A stretch of DNA of 64,000 bases, taken from positions 55,857-119,856 of the forward strand of contig JAPLFJ010000003.1 in assembly GCA_026390735.1 (NCBI GenBank), read 5' to 3'. The notes below the pieces were generated by a model, which made no database searches, was not told the DNA's origin, and saw only the letters and a program-made list of their open reading frames with translations. This document shows positions 19,404 through 28,363 of the stretch, piece by piece. Origin of the DNA: Ignavibacteriota bacterium. GTDB lineage: Bacteria > Bacteroidota > Ignavibacteria > Tepidaquicellales > Tepidaquicellaceae. The number at the start of each line of letters is the position of its first letter. The stretch's first letter is position 1. The position numbers and the translations under genes were made by a program.

Positions 19404-20684
19404 TTACGAATTCATAGTAGCAAGGAACTCTTTATTGGACTTGGTGCCGCGCATTTTACTAAGAATAAACTCCATTGCCTCGACCGGATTAAGGTCAGAC
19501 GTGATTTTTCTTAACAGATATACTCTGCTGAGAATATCAGGTGTAAGCAACAGTTCTTCTTTTCTCGTACCTGAACGGTTAAGGTCAAGTGCAGGGAATA
19601 CTCTGCGGTCTGACAGTTTTCTGTCGAGAACGCCTTCCATATTTCCCGTACCCTTAAACTCTTCAAAAATAACTTCATCCATACGGCTGCCTGTTTCAAT
19701 CAATGCAGTTGCGATAATAGTTAAACTACCGCCTTCATCGATGTTTCTGGCTGCACCAAAAAATCTTTTTGGTTTGTGTAATGCGTTTGCATCAACACCA
19801 CCCGATAAAATCTTCCCGCTATGAGGTATAACAGTGTTATGAGCTCTGGCAAGACGCGTAATACTGTCAAGCAATATTACTACATCTTTTCCTGCCTCAA
19901 CTAATCTTCTTGCCTTCTGGAGTACGATTTCAGAAACCTGTACGTGCCTTTCAGGTGGTTCATCGAAAGTTGAACTCACGACTTCAGCATTTACGTTTCT
20001 CTGCATATCCGTTACTTCTTCCGGTCTTTCGTCAATTAATAATACTATTAAATGAACTTCAGGATGGTTTCTCGCTAAACTGTTAGCGATTGTCTGCAGC
20101 AGAATAGTTTTACCGCTCTTTGGCGGAGATACGAGCAAGCCCCTCTGACCGAAGCCAATAGGCATAAACATATCCATAATTCGCATCGCATATTCACCTG
20201 GAGTGGTTTCGATATTAAACTTCTTAATAGGATATGTAGGAGTTAAATTATCGAACAGAATTCTGTCTCTGATTTTTTCAGGCTCTCCGAAGTTAACTTC
20301 TTCAACCTTTAGAAGCGCAAAAAATCTTTCACCTTCTTTTGGAGGTCTCACCTGACCTTTTACAGTATCACCTGTCTTCAGAGAAAATTTCTTTATCTGC
20401 GAAGGAGATACATAGATATCGTCAGGCGATGGCAGGTAATTATAATCTGCCGACCTTAAAAATCCGTAACCGTCAGGCAATACTTCAAGAACACCTGAAG
20501 AGAAAGCAAATCCATCTTCTTGTGTCTGTGCCTCAATAATTTTAAAAATAAGTTCCTGCTTTTTCAAATCGCTGTAACCTGTTAGCTTTAACTCTTTAGC
20601 GATTTGAACAAGCTCGGCTACTTTTTTCATCTTTAAATTCTCAAAGTTTTGAGCAATTAAATCATCTTTCGAATTCGTCCCCAT
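19404..20684 (-). CDS. rho: transcription termination factor Rho
   Basis: 426-residue hexameric RNA helicase. Rho N-terminal domain ([19 protein letters not shown]), cold-shock-like RNA-binding domain ([20 protein letters not shown]), then a RecA-type ATPase. Walker A region is [16 protein letters not shown], with [13 protein letters not shown], Walker [15 protein letters not shown], and R-loop/Q-loop region [12 protein letters not shown]. It has no long N-terminal insertion, unlike many Bacteroidota Rho proteins. A good ribosome-binding site (AAAGGTGAT) precedes the ATG. Followed by rng. Confidence 0.96.
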   Translation of the reverse strand: MGTNSKDDLIAQNFENLKMKKVAELVQIAKELKLTGYSDLKKQELIFKIIEAQTQEDGFAFSSGVLEVLPDGYGFLRSADYNYLPSPDDIYVSPSQIKKFSLKTGDTVKGQVRPPKEGERFFALLKVEEVNFGEPEKIRDRILFDNLTPTYPIKKFNIETTPGEYAMRIMDMFMPIGFGQRGLLVSPPKSGKTILLQTIANSLARNHPEVHLIVLLIDERPEEVTDMQRNVNAEVVSSTFDEPPERHVQVSEIVLQKARRLVEAGKDVVILLDSITRLARAHNTVIPHSGKILSGGVDANALHKPKRFFGAARNIDEGGSLTIIATALIETGSRMDEVIFEEFKGTGNMEGVLDRKLSDRRVFPALDLNRSGTRKEELLLTPDILSRVYLLRKITSDLNPVEAMEFILSKMRGTKSNKEFLATMNS

Positions 20685-21007
20685 TATTATATCACCTTTC
20701 TTTCTTTTTTAGTAAAAGGGGTTATTTTAATCAATACGTTGTATTTTTTGTTTAAGGTTCAAATATTTTATCAATAAATAAATATTAAAATATTCTATAT
20801 TTGAAGTTTCAATCCTGGTGTGTTATAAGTTATTTCCCAGATTTAATTTAAACTATTAGAAAATTAATTCACTTTCAAGTGAAAAAACACTAATCGGGAA
20901 AATATTTAACTGAAGCACTTTTGTCCGATTCAAGCAAAAACACCTGTTTTTAGCGCTTAAAAACAGAAAAGCGGTCTACTCTGCTGTAAACCGCTTGAAA
21001 TATTATG
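20685..21007. other. intergenic region upstream of rho
   Basis: Non-coding, very A/T-rich leader between the DUF4189 gene and rho. It holds two hairpins near 20944-20996, a small palindrome TTCACTT-TC-AAGTGAA (20868-20883), and presumably the rho promoter. I could not pick out one convincing promoter, and I see no attenuator peptide or conserved leader RNA. Confidence 0.5.
20944..20996 (-). terminator. tandem stem-loops ending the DUF4189 transcript
   Basis: First stem AAGCGGT/ACCGCTT (20969-20996) is followed on the minus strand by TTCTGTTTTT. A second stem CTGTTTTT/AAAAACAG (20944-20966) comes immediately after. Together they form a plausible double terminator insulating rho. Confidence 0.7.
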
Positions 21008-21388
21008 TTAATTGTCGTTAAAGGTATCGGAAATGTAAGCTCCGTATCCTCCATAGTTTTCACACTGGCTCAATGCTTCCGATTTTGCAGCGCTCAGAGT
21101 CGAATACCCAAGAGCAACACCTATAACCCTGTTGCCGTTGGCATCCGTGCCGAGAGCAATCGCACCATACCCTTTGTTCTCTGTTGATGTTATAAGCACA
21201 GGAGCCGTACCTCCGTAGTTTATACAGGCATCGTATGCCTTCGTGAACACATCACTGTACGAATAGCCGTGTGCATAACCGTACGCGCCTGTTTCAGTGC
21301 AGAAATAAACTGCGCTCTGGCTGAATGTTTTCGGTACAAACGCAAAAAGCATTATACCGAGAAATAAAGTTAAGAATGTCTTTTTCAT
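21008..21388 (-). CDS. DUF4189 domain secreted protein
   Basis: 126 residues with a signal peptide ending near FVPKTFSQS. Two related halves each have the DUF4189 pattern of aromatic-Gly-Ala strand, helix with Ala and Cys, and GG: YGYAHGYSYSDVFTKAYDACINYGG and VIGVALGYSTLSAAKSEALS. Four Cys could make disulfides (CTETG, ACINYGG, QCENYGG). Function of the family is not known. Monocistronic, with hairpins downstream. Confidence 0.82.
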   Translation of the reverse strand: MKKTFLTLFLGIMLFAFVPKTFSQSAVYFCTETGAYGYAHGYSYSDVFTKAYDACINYGGTAPVLITSTENKGYGAIALGTDANGNRVIGVALGYSTLSAAKSEALSQCENYGGYGAYISDTFNDN

Positions 21389-21437
21389 AGATTTTTCCCT
21401 TTATGTAAATTATAAAATGTTAAATTAATAATACCTT

Positions 21438-22768
21438 ATCACTACTGTCCCGTTTAAAAAGTAGTTAAAGTTTTAACTTATAATAATATATGTGCGTTAT
21501 GAAGATTTATGCCAGGATCGATTTGAATTTAAAAAGTTCTAATAAGTTTTATATTCAGTCAATGAACTTAAAATTTATATATGAACTCAGGCAAAACTGT
21601 ATTTTCACAAATAGTGGATTATTATCCAAAGAAATATTTTGATAAATTAGTGATACAATATAACGGAAATTATCGTGCACGAACATTCTCCTGTTGGGAT
21701 CAGTTTCTTTGTTTGACTTTTGGTCAGTTAACTTACAGAGAAAGTCTTCGGGATATTGAAGCATGTTTAAAATCAAACTCATCAAAGTTATACCACATGG
21801 GAATTAAAGGTCACATATCAAGGACTAATTTATCCAGGGCAAATGAAAACCGTGATTGGAGAATATTTGAACAATTTGCACATCATCTTATAAAGCAAAC
21901 TATGAACCTCTTAAAAAACGAGGAACACATTTATAAAGACCTCGATAATGCTCTATATGCTCTTGACTCTACAACCATAGATTTATGTTTGGCTTTATTT
22001 CCTTGGGCACAGCATAGAAAGAATAAATCGGCAGTTAAGATTCACACGTTGCTTGATATAAGAACATCTCTGCCACGCTTCATAAACATTACCTCCGGAG
22101 CTATTCATGATATTAACAGTTTAGATTTGATTGAGTTTGAACCAATGGCAATATACATAATGGATAAAGCATATATAGATTTTGAAAGATTAAATAAATT
22201 AAACAGCCATAATGCATTCTTCGTCACCAGAGCAAAAGAGAATCTGGCATATAGGAGAATTTATTCTAATAAGATTGATAAGAATGGAAATATTCTATTT
22301 GATCAGACTATAAAGTTAACAGGTCCTCTTAGCTCTAAGTATTATAAAGATAAACTCAGAAGGGTTAAATACTATGATAAAGAAAACGACAGAAAATTTA
22401 CATTCTTAACAAACAATCATTCTTTACCGGCAATAACAATTGCAAAACTTTATAAAGAAAGATGGAAGATAGAATTGTTTTTCAAATGGATAAAGCAACA
22501 TTTACGAATAAAATCATTTTATGGCTTAAGTGAGAATGCAATAAAAATACAAATATGGTCAGCGATAGCAATGTATGTAATAACAATTACAATAAAGAAA
22601 AGCTTAAAATTGCAGGAAGAAATATACACTATTTTACAGATTTTGAGTGTAAACAGTTTTAACAAAGTATTGTTAAAAGAACTATTTAAAAATTCAATTA
22701 TCACAAATAGTACAGATGACAAAACTAAACAACTGTTTTTGTTTGACTTTTAACGGGACAGTAGTGAT
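21438..22768 (+). mobile_element. IS4-type insertion sequence, apparently complete
   Basis: A single transposase gene lies between 17-bp perfect terminal inverted repeats: ATCACTACTGTCCCGTT at 21438-21454 and its complement at 22752-22768. Total length 1331 bp, with no internal stop in the transposase, so the element may still be active. No convincing target-site duplication is visible at the ends. It sits in intergenic DNA between the DUF4189 gene and a T9SS gene, disrupting no recognisable coding sequence. Codon use is more A/T-rich than in the neighbours. Confidence 0.9.
21581..22753 (+). CDS. IS4 family DDE transposase
   Basis: 390 residues that cut and join the element ends by a DDE mechanism. 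N-terminal DUF4372-like DNA-binding region (FSQIVDYYPKKYF...CWDQFLCLTFGQLTYRESLRDIE). Catalytic Asp in LYALDSTTIDLCL (about residue 128) and IYIMDKAYIDFERL (~195), and Glu in the YKERWKIELFFKWIKQHL signature (~304). The full set of acidic residues suggests an intact enzyme. Its stop lies within the right inverted repeat. Confidence 0.93.
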   Translation: MNSGKTVFSQIVDYYPKKYFDKLVIQYNGNYRARTFSCWDQFLCLTFGQLTYRESLRDIEACLKSNSSKLYHMGIKGHISRTNLSRANENRDWRIFEQFAHHLIKQTMNLLKNEEHIYKDLDNALYALDSTTIDLCLALFPWAQHRKNKSAVKIHTLLDIRTSLPRFINITSGAIHDINSLDLIEFEPMAIYIMDKAYIDFERLNKLNSHNAFFVTRAKENLAYRRIYSNKIDKNGNILFDQTIKLTGPLSSKYYKDKLRRVKYYDKENDRKFTFLTNNHSLPAITIAKLYKERWKIELFFKWIKQHLRIKSFYGLSENAIKIQIWSAIAMYVITITIKKSLKLQEEIYTILQILSVNSFNKVLLKELFKNSIITNSTDDKTKQLFLFDF

Positions 22769-23066
22769 TTTAAATTGCAAATTTAAAGATGATTTTGGAA
22801 TAGGCAGAAAATAGAAAGACAGGAGGAAAAGAGAATTCACCACAGAGAAGAACGTTTTTCAGGCAAAAAAATTCTGCTGATTCGGCAATTTTGTGACAGA
22901 TTTGTCAAAGGAATGGGGGGATATAGTGGAGACCAAGGAGAGACCAATCATAGACCAAGGAGAGACCAAGATAAATTTTTGTGTATATTGACCAAAATGT
23001 CAGTCAGGAATGTCAGTCAGGAATGTCACTTTTAAGTATATCGTCTACAATATAAATCCAAGAATT
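22754..23066. repeat. intergenic region with two short direct-repeat clusters
   Basis: No gene seen. The 18-mer AGACCAAGGAGAGACCAA occurs at 22930-22947 and 22952-22969. The 13-mer ATGTCAGTCAGGA occurs twice in tandem (22997-23022) and a third partial copy begins at 23023. This could be slippage-prone spacer or a degraded repeat; there is no strong dyad symmetry. Confidence 0.7.
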
Positions 23067-24785
23067 CTATTTTATCAGAATCATCTTCCTTGTTTCGGAA
23101 TAATCACCTGCAGTAAGTTTATAAAAATATACTCCGCTTGGGTTTACCGAACCGTTCCAGTGAGTTCTGTATGTTCCTGACTGAAGCCGCTCATTAACAA
23201 GTACTTCCACTTCCCTGCCGGTTACATCATACACATTAATCTTTACCAATGATGCTTCAGATAGTGAAAAAATAATCGTTGTTGATGGATTAAACGGATT
23301 CGGATAGTTCTGGTAGAGTTCGAAACTGTGCGGAGTTATGCCCTGAGTGTTTTCAACAAGTAATATAGTACTGCCGTTCATCATAGCTTTCTGGCAGAAG
23401 ACATCGTAGTTGCTGATTCCATTGCGGGTGTCTTCGTAGCAGATGACGAATCCGTTTTCTGCAGGAGCAATCTGAGGTTTATACTGATTACCGGTTGCGA
23501 TGCTGATTGGAGCATCGTCAGCTCCCCAGAGAAGTGTGCCCGATGAATCAACACGCTGTGCGTAGATATCATAGATTGAAGTGCCTGCACGACGATCGTC
23601 CCAGGTGAAGATTGCGCCGTTGTTTCCGTCTGACATTATTGCAGTATTGATTTGGGAGTATTGAGCATCGCAGATGTTCAGACCGTTAGGAGTCCATTTT
23701 ATGCTACCTGTGGAATCAACTCTCTGTCCGTAAATATCTATGTTAAAAGGAAAATCAGGTCCATTCCGGTAATCGAACCAGCCGACTATTACTCCGCCTT
23801 TCATATCACTTGCAAGTTCAGGTCTGTACTGTTCAAAATTATCGTGAGACAGTGCGACACCTGTATCAACCATTGCGAAAGTTCCGTTTGCACGAAGGCG
23901 TTGTATGTAAATATCGTTTGAGATTGAGTCGCGTCTGTCTGTCCAGGAAACATAAGCACCGCCATTATTATCAGCCATTACTTTCTGATATTGCTGTGTG
24001 AATCTTTTAGTACAAACAGGTATTCCGTTAGACTGCCATAGAACTGTTCCTGAAGAACTTACTTTCTGTGCATAGAGGTCTGTCTCGGTTACTATAGCAT
24101 TGCGGGGGTCACCCCAGACAGCGATAAAACAGTTATCGGTTGTGCGGCAAACGGCAATATCAGAAGGATTCCCTGGTTGCTGACAAATAAAATTTCCCGT
24201 TCCCCATAGATTATTCCCGAGACTATCGAGTCTGTTTGCTTTTATTTCGTAATCGCTCGACGATAATTCACTTGAATAGTAAGTATAGTAACAACCGCCA
24301 TTGTTATCATAAGCGACACGCGGAGTTGCCTGACGGTTGCCGTAAGAAGCGACGACAGAACCTGTATCGCTCCAGATCTTAGTACCGTTTTTTGCAACAC
24401 GCTGAGCTTTAACTATTGTGTTATAAACAGAAGGATTATCTTCCCAGAGAATTATTATACCGCCTTTACCGTCTGTGCAGATATCATAATATCTTTCGAG
24501 AATGGGTTTCACTGCAATTTGTAGTCCGTTGGTATCTCCCCATTGCTTTACGCCGAACTTATCGAAACGCTGTGCATAGATATCTCCATAAGACGAACTT
24601 GAGTTCGTACGGTTATCCTGCCAGACGATTATGACTCCCCCGTCCATATCGGAAATGATTTTCGGAGTTGCCTGATTGTTTGGAGCAACTACAACAGAAT
24701 TGTTGACAGTGTTGTTTGATGACCACTGTGCGTAAGAAGGCACGAATGTGAGTGACAGTAAAAGTATGTATATAATCTTCTTCAT
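23067..24785 (-). CDS. T9SS-sorted secreted repeat protein
   Basis: 572 residues with a signal peptide (SLTFVPSYAQ). The middle (~40-460) consists of about eight repeats, each with a GG-hydrophobic strand then W-x-D-x-R and a D-x-Y-A-Q-R element (e.g. GGVIIVWQDNR, DIYAQRFDKFG). This suggests a beta-propeller-like adhesin. The C-terminus is the type IX sorting module ELYQNYPNPFNPSTTI ... SGVYFYKLTAGDYSETRKMILIK. Surface or extracellular; binding partner unknown. The SDR gene lies just upstream with a nine-base gap. Confidence 0.87.
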   Translation of the reverse strand: MKKIIYILLLSLTFVPSYAQWSSNNTVNNSVVVAPNNQATPKIISDMDGGVIIVWQDNRTNSSSSYGDIYAQRFDKFGVKQWGDTNGLQIAVKPILERYYDICTDGKGGIIILWEDNPSVYNTIVKAQRVAKNGTKIWSDTGSVVASYGNRQATPRVAYDNNGGCYYTYYSSELSSSDYEIKANRLDSLGNNLWGTGNFICQQPGNPSDIAVCRTTDNCFIAVWGDPRNAIVTETDLYAQKVSSSGTVLWQSNGIPVCTKRFTQQYQKVMADNNGGAYVSWTDRRDSISNDIYIQRLRANGTFAMVDTGVALSHDNFEQYRPELASDMKGGVIVGWFDYRNGPDFPFNIDIYGQRVDSTGSIKWTPNGLNICDAQYSQINTAIMSDGNNGAIFTWDDRRAGTSIYDIYAQRVDSSGTLLWGADDAPISIATGNQYKPQIAPAENGFVICYEDTRNGISNYDVFCQKAMMNGSTILLVENTQGITPHSFELYQNYPNPFNPSTTIIFSLSEASLVKINVYDVTGREVEVLVNERLQSGTYRTHWNGSVNPSGVYFYKLTAGDYSETRKMILIK

Positions 24786-24794
24786 TAAAATATA

Positions 24795-25568
24795 TTATTG
24801 TTTTCTGTACGTAAGGTTTGCAGATGCCTGCGCTTTTGGCAGGACAAGAACTTCTGCGATGTTTAAGTAGTCTTCGCGTGTTGCAATGAACTGAACGACT
24901 TCTGCGATGTCTTTTGCCGTAAGTGGTTTCATTCCGATGTATGCAGAGTCCGCACGTTTCTTGTCGCCATGGTATCTTACGACTCCGAATTCTGTATTGA
25001 CGAGACCGGGGTCAACGGTAGAGACTTTTATTCCAGTGCCGATTAAATCTATGCGCATACCTTTTGTGATTGAATCAACTGCAGCTTTAGATGCACAGTA
25101 AACGTTTCCACCGGGATAGAGTTCACGTCCTGCGATGGAGCCGATGTTTATTATATGTCCGTACTTTTTCTTAAGCATAAACGGAATAACTGTCTTTGAA
25201 ACGTAGAGCAAACCCTTAACGTTAGTATCGAGCATTTCTTCCCAGTCCTGAAGAACACCTTCCTGAATCTTGTTCAGACCTCGTGAGAGTCCTGCGTTAT
25301 TGACGAGGATATCAAACTTCTTCCATTCTTTCGGCAGACCGATAATTGCGTCCTGCACATCTTCGAAGTTACGGACGTCGAGTTCGAATGCGAAAACTTT
25401 CACTTTATACTTTTTATGCAGTTCATTCGCGAGTTTTTCCACTCTGTCGATTCTTCTTGCACAGATTAAAAGGTTGGCACCCAATGCAGCGAATGCTTCG
25501 GCACAGGCCTTGCCTATTCCGCTTGAAGCACCTGTAATAAAAACGTTTTTCTTTTTAAGACTTTTCAT
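24795..25568 (-). CDS. SDR family NAD(P)-dependent oxidoreductase (YdfG-like)
   Basis: 257-residue classical short-chain dehydrogenase. Cofactor-binding VFITGASSGIGKACAEAF at the N-terminus with CARR after beta-2, pointing to NADP; NNAG motif; catalytic Ser in INIGSIAGRE and YxxxK in VYCASKAAVDS. The sequence VSTVDPGLVNTEF and the C-terminal YLNIAEVLVLP resemble YdfG-type 3-hydroxy-acid (serine/malonic semialdehyde) dehydrogenases. Substrate is inferred only from that resemblance. Confidence 0.88.
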   Translation of the reverse strand: MKSLKKKNVFITGASSGIGKACAEAFAALGANLLICARRIDRVEKLANELHKKYKVKVFAFELDVRNFEDVQDAIIGLPKEWKKFDILVNNAGLSRGLNKIQEGVLQDWEEMLDTNVKGLLYVSKTVIPFMLKKKYGHIINIGSIAGRELYPGGNVYCASKAAVDSITKGMRIDLIGTGIKVSTVDPGLVNTEFGVVRYHGDKKRADSAYIGMKPLTAKDIAEVVQFIATREDYLNIAEVLVLPKAQASANLTYRKQ

Positions 25569-25677
25569 ATTTGATTTTATATACCACTATAATCCGTGGA
25601 TAGATTTTTAAATTATATTAGTTGTCATTTTTGTATAAATTGTTAAATAATTATTTTATTAAAAAGGAAGAAACGTT

Positions 25678-27075
25678 ATGATTAATAAGACAAAGATAAT
25701 CTGCACTATAGGTCCTGCATCGAGCAGCGTGAAAGTTCTGGAGAAATTAATAAATAAAGGTATGGATGTGGCAAGGCTGAATTTTTCACACGGAGATTTT
25801 AAGACACATCTGGAATATATAAATAACGTTCGGGCTGCATCTAAGAGCAAGTTCATCCCGATAATGCAGGATTTACAGGGACCGAAGATAAGAGTTTGGA
25901 AATTACAGAATGGTTCGATACATCTTGTAGACGGGAAGAAAATAACTATAACATCGAAGGATTTATTAGGAAACGATAAATGCTTTTCAACTACATACAA
26001 AGATTTTATTCGTGATGTAAAGAAGGGTGAATACATAATGATGGATGACGGGCTGCTTCGTTTAAGAATAATTGAAAAAACTAAGAATGAAGTTGTATGC
26101 GTCATTTTAAAAGGCGGGATACTGAAGGAGCACAAAGGGATAAACCTTCCGAATACAAAGATATCACTCCCCTCTCTGACCGAGAAGGATAAAGAAAATC
26201 TGGCGTTTGGGCTGAAGCACAATGTGGATGCTGTGGCTTTGAGCTTTGTGAGGAAAGCTGATGAAATAGTGGAACTGAAAGCATTGATAGCAAAGCAAGG
26301 TAAGAATGTGCCTGTTGTGGCAAAGATAGAGCGTCCTGAGGCGATTGACAACATAGATGAAATCATCGATGCGGCTGACGTGATAATGGTAGCACGCGGA
26401 GATATGGGAGTGGAGATTTCACCGGAAGATGTGCCGATACTGCAGAAAATGATAATCAAAAAGTGCAACATAAAACATAAACCAGTAATCACAGCTACGC
26501 AGATGCTGGAAAGTATGACAAACAGCAGGATTCCGACACGTGCGGAAGCGACTGACGTAGCAAATGCTATACTTGACGGAACCGATTGTGTGATGTTGTC
26601 GGGCGAGACTTCGGTTGGTGTTGACCCGGTGAACGTGGTAGATACGATGGAAAAGATAATAGCCAAGGCAGAGAATTTCAGGAAGCCGGTTATGGATAAT
26701 TCAGATGTGTTTGTGGATGAATTAGAGGCAATATGCAGGAGTGCGGTAACGCTGGCGAATGACATTAATGCAAAATCGATAGTAACGTTTACGAAGACGG
26801 GAAAATCACCGAAGTATTTATCGGCATACAGGGTTAATTCAGAGATAGTAGCGATAACGGAAAACGATTTTATAAATACATACAATCATTTCTTCTGGGG
26901 AGTCTTCGGAATAAAGATAAAAAAGAGCATGACGGAGAAGGAGATAACGGAATTGACGCTGAAAGAATTATCGAGAACAAGGATACTGAAGAACAGGGAC
27001 AAGGTTATACTGCTGTTATCATCGAGCAAAGACAAGTACAAATCAGCCGATACGATAAGGATAATAGTAAAGTAG
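25678..27075 (+). CDS. pyk: pyruvate kinase
   Basis: Final ATP-forming step of glycolysis. 465 residues: TKIICTIGPASSSVKVLEKL at the start, LNFSHGDFKTH with substrate-contacting residues, MQDLQGPKIRVW, a small beta-barrel B domain (~70-170), VAKIERPEAIDNIDEI with the catalytic Lys, MVARGDMGVEI, and the family signature region PVITATQMLESMTNSRIPTRAE. The C-terminal effector domain is of ordinary size, without an extra PEP-utiliser domain. AGGAAG ribosome-binding site precedes the ATG. Divergent from the SDR gene. Confidence 0.95.
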   Translation: MINKTKIICTIGPASSSVKVLEKLINKGMDVARLNFSHGDFKTHLEYINNVRAASKSKFIPIMQDLQGPKIRVWKLQNGSIHLVDGKKITITSKDLLGNDKCFSTTYKDFIRDVKKGEYIMMDDGLLRLRIIEKTKNEVVCVILKGGILKEHKGINLPNTKISLPSLTEKDKENLAFGLKHNVDAVALSFVRKADEIVELKALIAKQGKNVPVVAKIERPEAIDNIDEIIDAADVIMVARGDMGVEISPEDVPILQKMIIKKCNIKHKPVITATQMLESMTNSRIPTRAEATDVANAILDGTDCVMLSGETSVGVDPVNVVDTMEKIIAKAENFRKPVMDNSDVFVDELEAICRSAVTLANDINAKSIVTFTKTGKSPKYLSAYRVNSEIVAITENDFINTYNHFFWGVFGIKIKKSMTEKEITELTLKELSRTRILKNRDKVILLLSSSKDKYKSADTIRIIVK

Positions 27076-27132
27076 GGTGAAATATCAGAGATAAAATATC
27101 AAAGATACATATTTGTAATCTGATACTTATGC

Positions 27133-27251
27133 AAATCTCGTAGAGATTTCATATCTGTAGGTGAGCAATTATCACGCAATCATAAATCTCGTAGAGATTT
27201 CATATCTGTAGATTAAGAAGTATCACGCAATAATAAATCTCGTAGAGATTT
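27133..27251 (-). repeat. left REP-like array: three hairpin repeats
   Basis: Three copies of the palindrome AAATCTC-GTA-GAGATTT at 27133-27149, 27184-27200 and 27235-27251, each followed by TCATATC; the first two continue as TGTAG. The period is about 51 bases. They are the inverted counterpart of the units to the right of the transposase remnant, and the third copy runs up to its stop codon. Confidence 0.9.
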
Positions 27252-27255
27252 CATA

Positions 27256-27722
27256 TCAATCATCAAGAAGTTCTTTAAAGATATACCTCTCATCATATTC
27301 GACTTCATACTTTTTGAGAAACAATCTGGATTCATCCAGAAACGATGTCTTCTTATGATGTTCTTTCTGATTCTCAATATAATTGATTACAGATTTCAAC
27401 TGTGAACGTGAATACGTGAATGCTCCATATCCTACCTACCACTCGAACTTTCCAAACGATAGATTGTTTTCATTAATCCATCTAGAGGAACTTCTTTTAT
27501 ATCCTGCATTAAACTCGATATTGATTGATCCGGATTTAAACCAATCAGCATATGAACATGGTCTTCGGTGCCATTAATGGAAATCATTTTATGGTTTTTG
27601 TTCTGGAGTGTGCCGGTTATGAATTTGTATAACTCTGTTTCATAATGTTTTGTGATTAATGCAGTTCTGCGCATCGGGGAGAAAACAAACTGGACATATA
27701 ATTAGGTATATGTGTTAGCCAT
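27256..27722 (-). pseudogene. decayed REP-associated tyrosine transposase (RAYT, IS200-like TnpA)
   Basis: Minus-strand reading gives a near full-length Y1 transposase of ~155 codons: MANTYT, then LYVQFVFSP, the HUH motif DHVHMLIGLNPDQSIS, WINENNLSFGKFEW, GYGAFTYSRSQL, the probable catalytic Tyr in VINYIENQKEHH, and EVEYDERYIFKELL. It is broken by TAA at codon 7 (expected Gln), a one-base deletion after SSLMQDIK (27490s), and TAG after GKFEW (expected Gln). An intact 80-codon piece survives in the middle. RAYTs spread REP hairpins; this one lies between two REP arrays in opposite orientations. Confidence 0.9.
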
Positions 27723-27783
27723 TTTGAATTATTAGTTTTGGTAAGATAAATATTAATTTTGATTTTATAAACATATATTTAAT

Positions 27784-28187
27784 GATATGCAATCTCTACG
27801 AGATTGGATTAAATTTATTCATTCGGTCCTACAGATATGCAATCTCTACGAGATTGGATTAAACAATATGAATTTATCTACAGATATGAATTCCCTACGG
27901 GAATTTTCTTTGGATTGGTGAATTCTATATCCACGAGATTGGGATATTATTATTCATACGTTTCTACAGATATGCAATCTCTACGAGATTGGATTAAACA
28001 ATATGAATTTTTCTACAGATATGAATTCCCTACGGGAATTTTCCTTTGATTGGTGAATTCTATCTCTACGAGATTGGGATATTATTATTCATACGTTTCT
28101 ACAGATATGCAATCTCTACGAAATTAGATTATACAATATGCTTTTATCTACAGATAAGAATTCCCTACGGGAATTTTCCTTAATAAA
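27784..28187 (+). repeat. right REP-like array with a 135-bp tandem repeat
   Basis: A 135-bp unit starts at 27829 and again at 27964; a third, partial unit starts at 28099. A truncated copy lies at 27784-27828. Each full unit has three hairpins: AATCTC-TAC-GAGATT, AATTCCC-TAC-GGGAATT and a (T)CTCTACGAGA-like stem. The first two are preceded by CTACAGATATG. It is the mirror orientation of the left array. The unit length is divisible by three, which opens a fortuitous repetitive reading frame. Confidence 0.92.
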
Positions 28188-28252
28188 TAATATACTGACT
28201 AACTTGGCCATAATTTATACTTTTGAATCAAATTTCAGGATTACTATCTGTA

Positions 28253-28283
28253 TTGACAAATCTATTCATTCTTGTTATTTTAG
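28253..28283 (+). promoter_or_regulatory. promoter of groES-groEL
   Basis: TTG(ACA) at 28253, a 20-base spacer counted from TTG, and TATTTTAG at 28276-28283. This matches both a sigma-70-like TTGACA-N17-TATTTT and the Bacteroidota -33/-7 pattern. It overlaps the left end of the CIRCE operator. Confidence 0.65.
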
Positions 28284-28306
28284 CAGTGTAGGTTAGCGAG
28301 TGCTAA
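28280..28306 (+). promoter_or_regulatory. CIRCE operator (HrcA binding site)
   Basis: TTAGCAGTG, nine-base spacer, GAGTGCTAA. The right arm is a perfect match to the CIRCE consensus, and the left arm differs at two or three positions from TTAGCACTC. It lies at the expected transcription start 58 bases before groES, so HrcA would repress the chaperonin operon until heat shock. Confidence 0.85.
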
Positions 28307-28363
28307 CAGACAAGTATAATTAATTAATAAACAGTAATTTAAAATAATTGAAAGGATTCACAA

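Noticed and set aside
21428..21447. Target-site duplication for the IS4 element
   Set aside because: Flanks ATAATACCTT and TTTAAATTGC do not match at any plausible end position.
25659..26885. 408-codon open frame antisense to pyruvate kinase
   Set aside because: It mirrors the codon structure of pyk, is Ser/Phe/Ile-rich without domains, and pyk is unmistakable on the other strand.
27837..28049. 70-codon frame encoding a 45-residue repeat
   Set aside because: Arises because the 135-bp tandem unit is divisible by three; it is made of hairpin DNA and has no independent coding evidence.
27133..28187. Possible CRISPR array from repeated 15-30-base units
   Set aside because: Units are palindromic REP hairpins of mixed sequence, on both orientations, with repeated rather than unique spacers, and no cas genes are nearby.
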